In this document: positions 63,226-64,000 of the stretch, one piece after another
Layout: every line of letters starts with the position of its first letter
How positions within the stretch are numbered: the stretch's first letter is position 1
DNA from: Bacillus cereus ATCC 14579
GTDB taxonomy: Bacteria > Bacillota > Bacilli > Bacillales > Bacillaceae_G
Length of the DNA: 64,000 nt
Reading direction: 5' to 3'
Assembly (NCBI RefSeq): GCF_000007825.1
Contig: NC_004722.1
Location: 4,194,501 to 4,258,500 of the forward strand
Program-made: the position numbers and the translations under genes
Notes under the pieces: model-generated
The model's input: the letters and a program-made list of their open reading frames with translations, nothing else
Told to the model about the DNA's origin: nothing
The model's database searches: none

Positions 63226-64000
63226 TTAGTCAATCAAAAATGATTGGAATACTTCATTCCCTAATAATTTTCCTTTTCGCGTTAAACGCACATGTCCATC
63301 TTCCTCTTCAAGCAATCCCTGCTCTTGGTTGCTTTGTAACTGCTTCGCGAAAACTTGATCCATCTCTACATTAAATTTATTGCGGAACGCCGTTTTAGAA
63401 ACACCTTTTGTTTTTCGAAGCCCTAAGAACAGCTCTTCTTCCATTCTTTCTTTCTCCGTCACTTTGTGAACATCTAAATACGGAAATCCTGTTTCATCAA
63501 TTTTATTAAAATATTGCTTCAGGGGACCAACATTTTGAATACGTTCTCCGTTCACATAACTATGAGCTCCAGCTCCAAATCCATAATACTCTTCATTATT
63601 CCAGTATGTGAGATTATGTCTACTTTTATTGTCACCTTTTGAGAAATTACTAATTTCATACTGGTTATAACCGTGTTTCTCCATTTCATCCATTACTATT
63701 TCATACATTTTCGCTTCATGGTCTTCACCCGGAAGACGTAATTTCCCTTTGTTCATTAAGTTATAAAACACTGTTTTTGGCTCCACAATTAATGAATATG
63801 CCGAGAAATGTTGTACACCAAGCGTAAAAGCAATATCTAATGTTTCTTTTACATCTTCTATCGTCTGTCCTGGCAAAGCATAAATAATATCTACATTAAT
63901 ATTTTTAAAGCCTACTTCCTGTGCCTCTCGAATCGCGAGGAATGCATCTTCCCTCGTATGCTTGCGCCCGATCTTCTCAAGAAGTTCATCACGGAACGTT
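63226..64000 (-). CDS. hemW: Haem chaperone HemW, N-terminal part beyond the window
   Basis: The C-terminal 257 residues of a radical-SAM family protein related to coproporphyrinogen dehydrogenase. The N-terminal CxxxCxxC cluster motif lies outside the window. Visible blocks are NVDIIYALPGQTIEDVKETL, HFSAYSLIVEPKT, YEISNFSKGDNKSRHN, YWNNEEYYGFGAGAHSYV and the winged-helix-like end RLTRKGKLLGNEVFQSFL. HemW proteins insert haem into respiratory proteins and do not act as coproporphyrinogen oxidases; the family was long annotated hemN. Position upstream of hrcA matches B. subtilis. The reading frame runs uninterrupted to base 64000, so the start is not seen. Confidence 0.92.
   Translation of the reverse strand, partial: TFRDELLEKIGRKHTREDAFLAIREAQEVGFKNINVDIIYALPGQTIEDVKETLDIAFTLGVQHFSAYSLIVEPKTVFYNLMNKGKLRLPGEDHEAKMYEIVMDEMEKHGYNQYEISNFSKGDNKSRHNLTYWNNEEYYGFGAGAHSYVNGERIQNVGPLKQYFNKIDETGFPYLDVHKVTEKERMEEELFLGLRKTKGVSKTAFRNKFNVEMDQVFAKQLQSNQEQGLLEEEDGHVRLTRKGKLLGNEVFQSFLID

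Noticed and set aside
1..64000. Search for CRISPR arrays, prophage, complete insertion sequences and defence genes
   Set aside because: No regularly spaced repeats, integrases, transposases or phage structural genes were seen; gene order is colinear with the Bacillus core.

Overview
The window is ordinary chromosomal core DNA of a low-GC Gram-positive rod, almost certainly a member of the Bacillus cereus group (cereus/thuringiensis/anthracis). Protein sequences and gene order follow the Bacillus subtilis yqe-yqf-yqg segment closely, and the window carries the vrrA gene with its Q/P-rich 12-base repeat, a marker known from B. anthracis and relatives. I see no prophage, complete insertion sequence, CRISPR array or defence island. 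Comparisons with B. subtilis gene order are from memory.

Left end (1-8400): sulfur amino-acid metabolism. Two transcription units diverge from about 5.1 kb, each behind its own SAM-I (S-box) riboswitch with a terminator: a yitJ-like homocysteine methyltransferase/methylene-THF reductase plus metH leftwards, and metI-metC rightwards. An isochorismatase-like hydrolase follows. 8.4-16 kb: an ArsR-type repressor, a MidA-type methyltransferase with an MBL hydrolase, DUF2759, glcK, yqgQ, 5-formyl-THF cyclo-ligase, rpmG, and a long nucleotidyltransferase with a degenerate phosphomannomutase domain. 16-21 kb: the phosphate regulon pstS-pstC-pstA-pstB and phoU, with a PhoP-type direct repeat before pstS and a highly structured intergenic element between pstB and phoU.

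21-38 kb: pbpA, a yqgE-like MFS protein, sodA (broken in this sequence), tRNA-Ile2(CAT), a DUF1189 protein, a LysM-like protein, ispG, the zinc operon znuC-znuB-zur with a Zur operator, yqfU, yqfT, nfo, cshB, vrrA, ispH (amber codon in this sequence), the Nif3-like yqfO and trmK. 38-54 kb: cccA, the macromolecular synthesis genes sigA and dnaG, a decayed yqxD relic, the PPDK regulator yqfL, ccpN, recO, yqzL, era, cdd, dgkA, ybeY, pgpH, phoH and the sporulation genes yqfD and yqfC. A lone DUF4253 gene is inserted here on the opposite strand.

54-64 kb: yqeY, rpsU (frameshifted in this sequence), mtaB, rsmE (frameshifted near its end), prmA and the class I heat-shock operon hrcA-grpE-dnaK-dnaJ with a CIRCE operator, then hemW running off the right edge.

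Four conserved genes (sodA, ispH, rpsU, rsmE) carry small lesions that remove or alter the product. Since ispH is normally essential and rpsU is core, base-calling errors in this assembly are the leading explanation. The strongest overlooked biological features are the yqxD relic at 42.2-42.6 kb and the structured element at 17.0-17.1 kb. I found no convincing undescribed multi-gene system.
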